Source of the DNA: Nissolia schottii | Lineage: Eukaryota; Streptophyta; Magnoliopsida; Fabales; Fabaceae | Assembly: GCA_003254905.1 (NCBI GenBank) | Contig: QANU01013949.1 | Location: 124,001 to 188,000 of the forward strand | DNA length: 64,000 nucleotides | Direction: 5' to 3' | Shown: positions 61,990-64,000 of the stretch, in pieces | How the letters are laid out: each line of letters opens with the position of its first letter | Numbering within the stretch: the stretch's first letter is position 1 | Position numbers and translations under genes: made by a program | The notes under the pieces: model-generated | The model's database searches: none | What the model was told of the DNA's origin: nothing | What the model saw: the letters and a program-made list of their open reading frames with translations, nothing else

Positions 61990-64000
61990 ATGCTAACTTG
62001 GTGTTTTTCTGTGAGAATAAATAATCCCTCTCTACCAAGGTGTCATTAGGGAAACAAATGGGTGCTGTCTTGAGTCGGATTTGTGCATTTTTATTTTTTT
62101 TTCTCAGCCTCCTCCGCTTTCTCATATTGTTCTTCTATTAATGCTTTCCAAATAATCGAAACTCTGGTTGGTCAGCAGACTAATTATGAATAGGAAATAA
62201 CGGATGAAAGATCACCAGAGATACTTGTACTTGATTGGATATTTTGGCACCTGTGCTATATTTTGTAATAATGCTTGTTTGATTGTTTTTTTTTTTTTCT
62301 GCACAGGTTTCCCATGGATTTTTTATTAGTTCTCGTACATGCTGAGGTAGCCACCACATATGTTTTCCATATTTTAGGTTACTATTCAGCTAATTTTTTG
62401 GGTTTGCGTAGATGAACTTAACTTTGATAGTGGTATCTGTTTTATCATCATTCATCTGGAGTTATGTAGTCAATTGCAAATGATGGTTTTGTCCATCTTT
62501 TTTCTTTACTCAAACTAAATTGTACGCATTACTTGGGAAGAAATGACATGTTGATTAAAATCCATACAATTAAATTCTATATCTTAATTTTTGGATGCAA
62601 ATTCTATATCTTAAATTTGTGAGCTAGATGTTCCACTTTTAGAAGTGCTTATTAGACTTGTACTAGTGGACATTTTGGTTGTGTACCAAAAAATTCTATA
62701 TCTTAATTAGTTATTTCTTATTTTTTGTGTGAAGATTTTATTTAGTAATCCTCTCTTATAGTGAGAAGCATGAAGCAAAGATGCGAGAAACGTAGTATCC
62801 TGTCAATACTAGAATTACGAGCAAGTTCACCTCATTGAAAAGAAATAGTATTTTAAGCTAGTTTCAATAATGGGATTTAACATCACCTCATCACTATTAG
62901 TATTCTTGTTTTTAATATCACCAATGTTGGGGATTTTTGCCCGGGTGTTAACCAAAAATGTGAAAATAATATGGAGGACCCGAAAAGTGATATAAATACT
63001 ATGTTAGCTTTTATTGATATATAACTCATAGTGAAGCTTCACCTTTTTTTTTGACAACGAAACTTCACATTAACTCAGTAGCCTAGTAACATGATAAAAG
63101 TACGAGTCCCAGGATGTGTTTGAGAAAAAGAGACTTAAAATTAACACAAGATTGATATAAAAATATCATTTTTGCTAAGCATTTTAAGCTTCTAAAGAAA
63201 TTCCATTCCTGAATGCATGTACTCGCCGAAAAACTAACGATAGAAATGCAAAGATGAACAAAACAAAATTAATGTAATCTAAAATGGGCAACTTCTGTGG
63301 TACGGTGTGTAACTTTGATGCACCATCAAATACTTTGATCTAACGGTGAAATTGATGGAGTATATATGCACTTAGATTAGGTGTACTAAACTATTAGATT
63401 AGTGTACAGTGTACTAAAATCTCTCTCTCTCTCTCTCTCCTCTATCAAGATAGCCACATCCCTCCTAAAGTGGATGCTCTCAGTGTCATTGCAACTGTCG
63501 CCCTTCCTCCCGCACCACCGCCGTCGCCCCTCCTTCGATGATCGTCGCTGCCTCCAACAAAGACACAGCACCCAGCTATCTGTGAACGTCATGAACCCAG
63601 ATCACTCTGCGACTTATCCTTCAAATTACGAGCTCACCTCCCCCAACCTCAGCCCCTCCCACCTTAGTCATGACGTCACCACAACAAGCTGCCACTGACT
63701 AAATGGTAAAAGAGACGTTTAGATTTTGGTGGTGGTCGTTAAACTTGTGGCGTGGCGGTGGAAGATAACATTTTGCTATGCAATAAACTCTTTACTTAAT
63801 TGTATTTGTTAACGATGACATGGACGAAGAAAGTAAAATATTAATTATAGTAATGACTAGCGAAATTGACAGGATAATATCATCCATCGAACATATTTTG
63901 TATTCCACAAAACTTATATTAAGTTCTTTAGATTCATTTCACCTATTTATGCAGTTAAAAAAAGTGTTATTTTTTATGCACCCTAAACTTAGAGTGCTTG
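61990..64000. other. Pur-alpha 3' region and intergenic DNA to the window end
   Basis: AATAAA at 62016-62021 may serve in polyadenylation. Beyond about 62400 no gene is recognised. GC-richer sequence at 63440-63700 gives short open frames on both strands without family signatures. Confidence 0.45.
63420..63440. repeat. (CT)n microsatellite
   Basis: About ten CT units. Confidence 0.9.

Overview
This window is nuclear DNA from a flowering plant, almost certainly a dicot and perhaps a legume. The evidence is genes split by many short GT-AG introns, AT-rich intergenic DNA with decayed retrotransposons and small inverted-repeat elements, and proteins that read as plant orthologues. The legume guess rests only on the look of the repeats and is weak.

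I find eight coding loci and rebuilt seven complete gene models; in each, splice phases close and the reading frame stays open. From left to right: a Ty3/gypsy pol remnant (1-834, minus); an isolated terminal exon of a B3-domain protein (2514-2795, plus); an organelle-type ribosomal protein bL9 gene (4349-6941, minus); a DRT111/SPF45-type splicing factor with G-patch and RRM (8815-12305, minus); an organelle-targeted NusB-domain protein (13577-17306, minus); the glucosidase II beta subunit ending in HDEL (20169-27730, plus); a FAR1-related pseudogene (31146-33075, plus); a cytosolic pyruvate kinase (35268-37770, plus); a small multi-pass membrane protein (38956-43335, minus); an RHIP1-like protein (49502-54531, plus); and a Pur-alpha single-strand nucleic acid binding protein (59051-61989, plus).

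The spaces between genes, and several introns, hold mobile DNA. These include an 873-bp Mutator-type element with long terminal inverted repeats and a 9-bp target duplication, a 1.2-kb hAT deletion derivative with Ac-like ends and an 8-bp duplication, at least three inverted-repeat (MITE-like) families, LINE 3' ends, a candidate solo LTR, and AT-rich blocks carrying a palindromic motif around TCTGAAATCGCCAC. A near-duplicate of about 0.65 kb at 29088-30431 has the window's only ambiguous base (n) exactly at its junction, so it may be an assembly artefact.

The genes are mostly housekeeping and do not form an operon-like unit. They act in organelle translation and transcription, pre-mRNA splicing, ER glycoprotein quality control, glycolysis, sugar/G-protein signalling and nucleic-acid binding. 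NusB, GII-beta, pyruvate kinase and RHIP1 lying together matches gene order I recall from Arabidopsis chromosomes 4 and 5, so this looks like a conserved ancestral block. I found no new multi-gene system; the unusual material is in the repeats and mobile elements.
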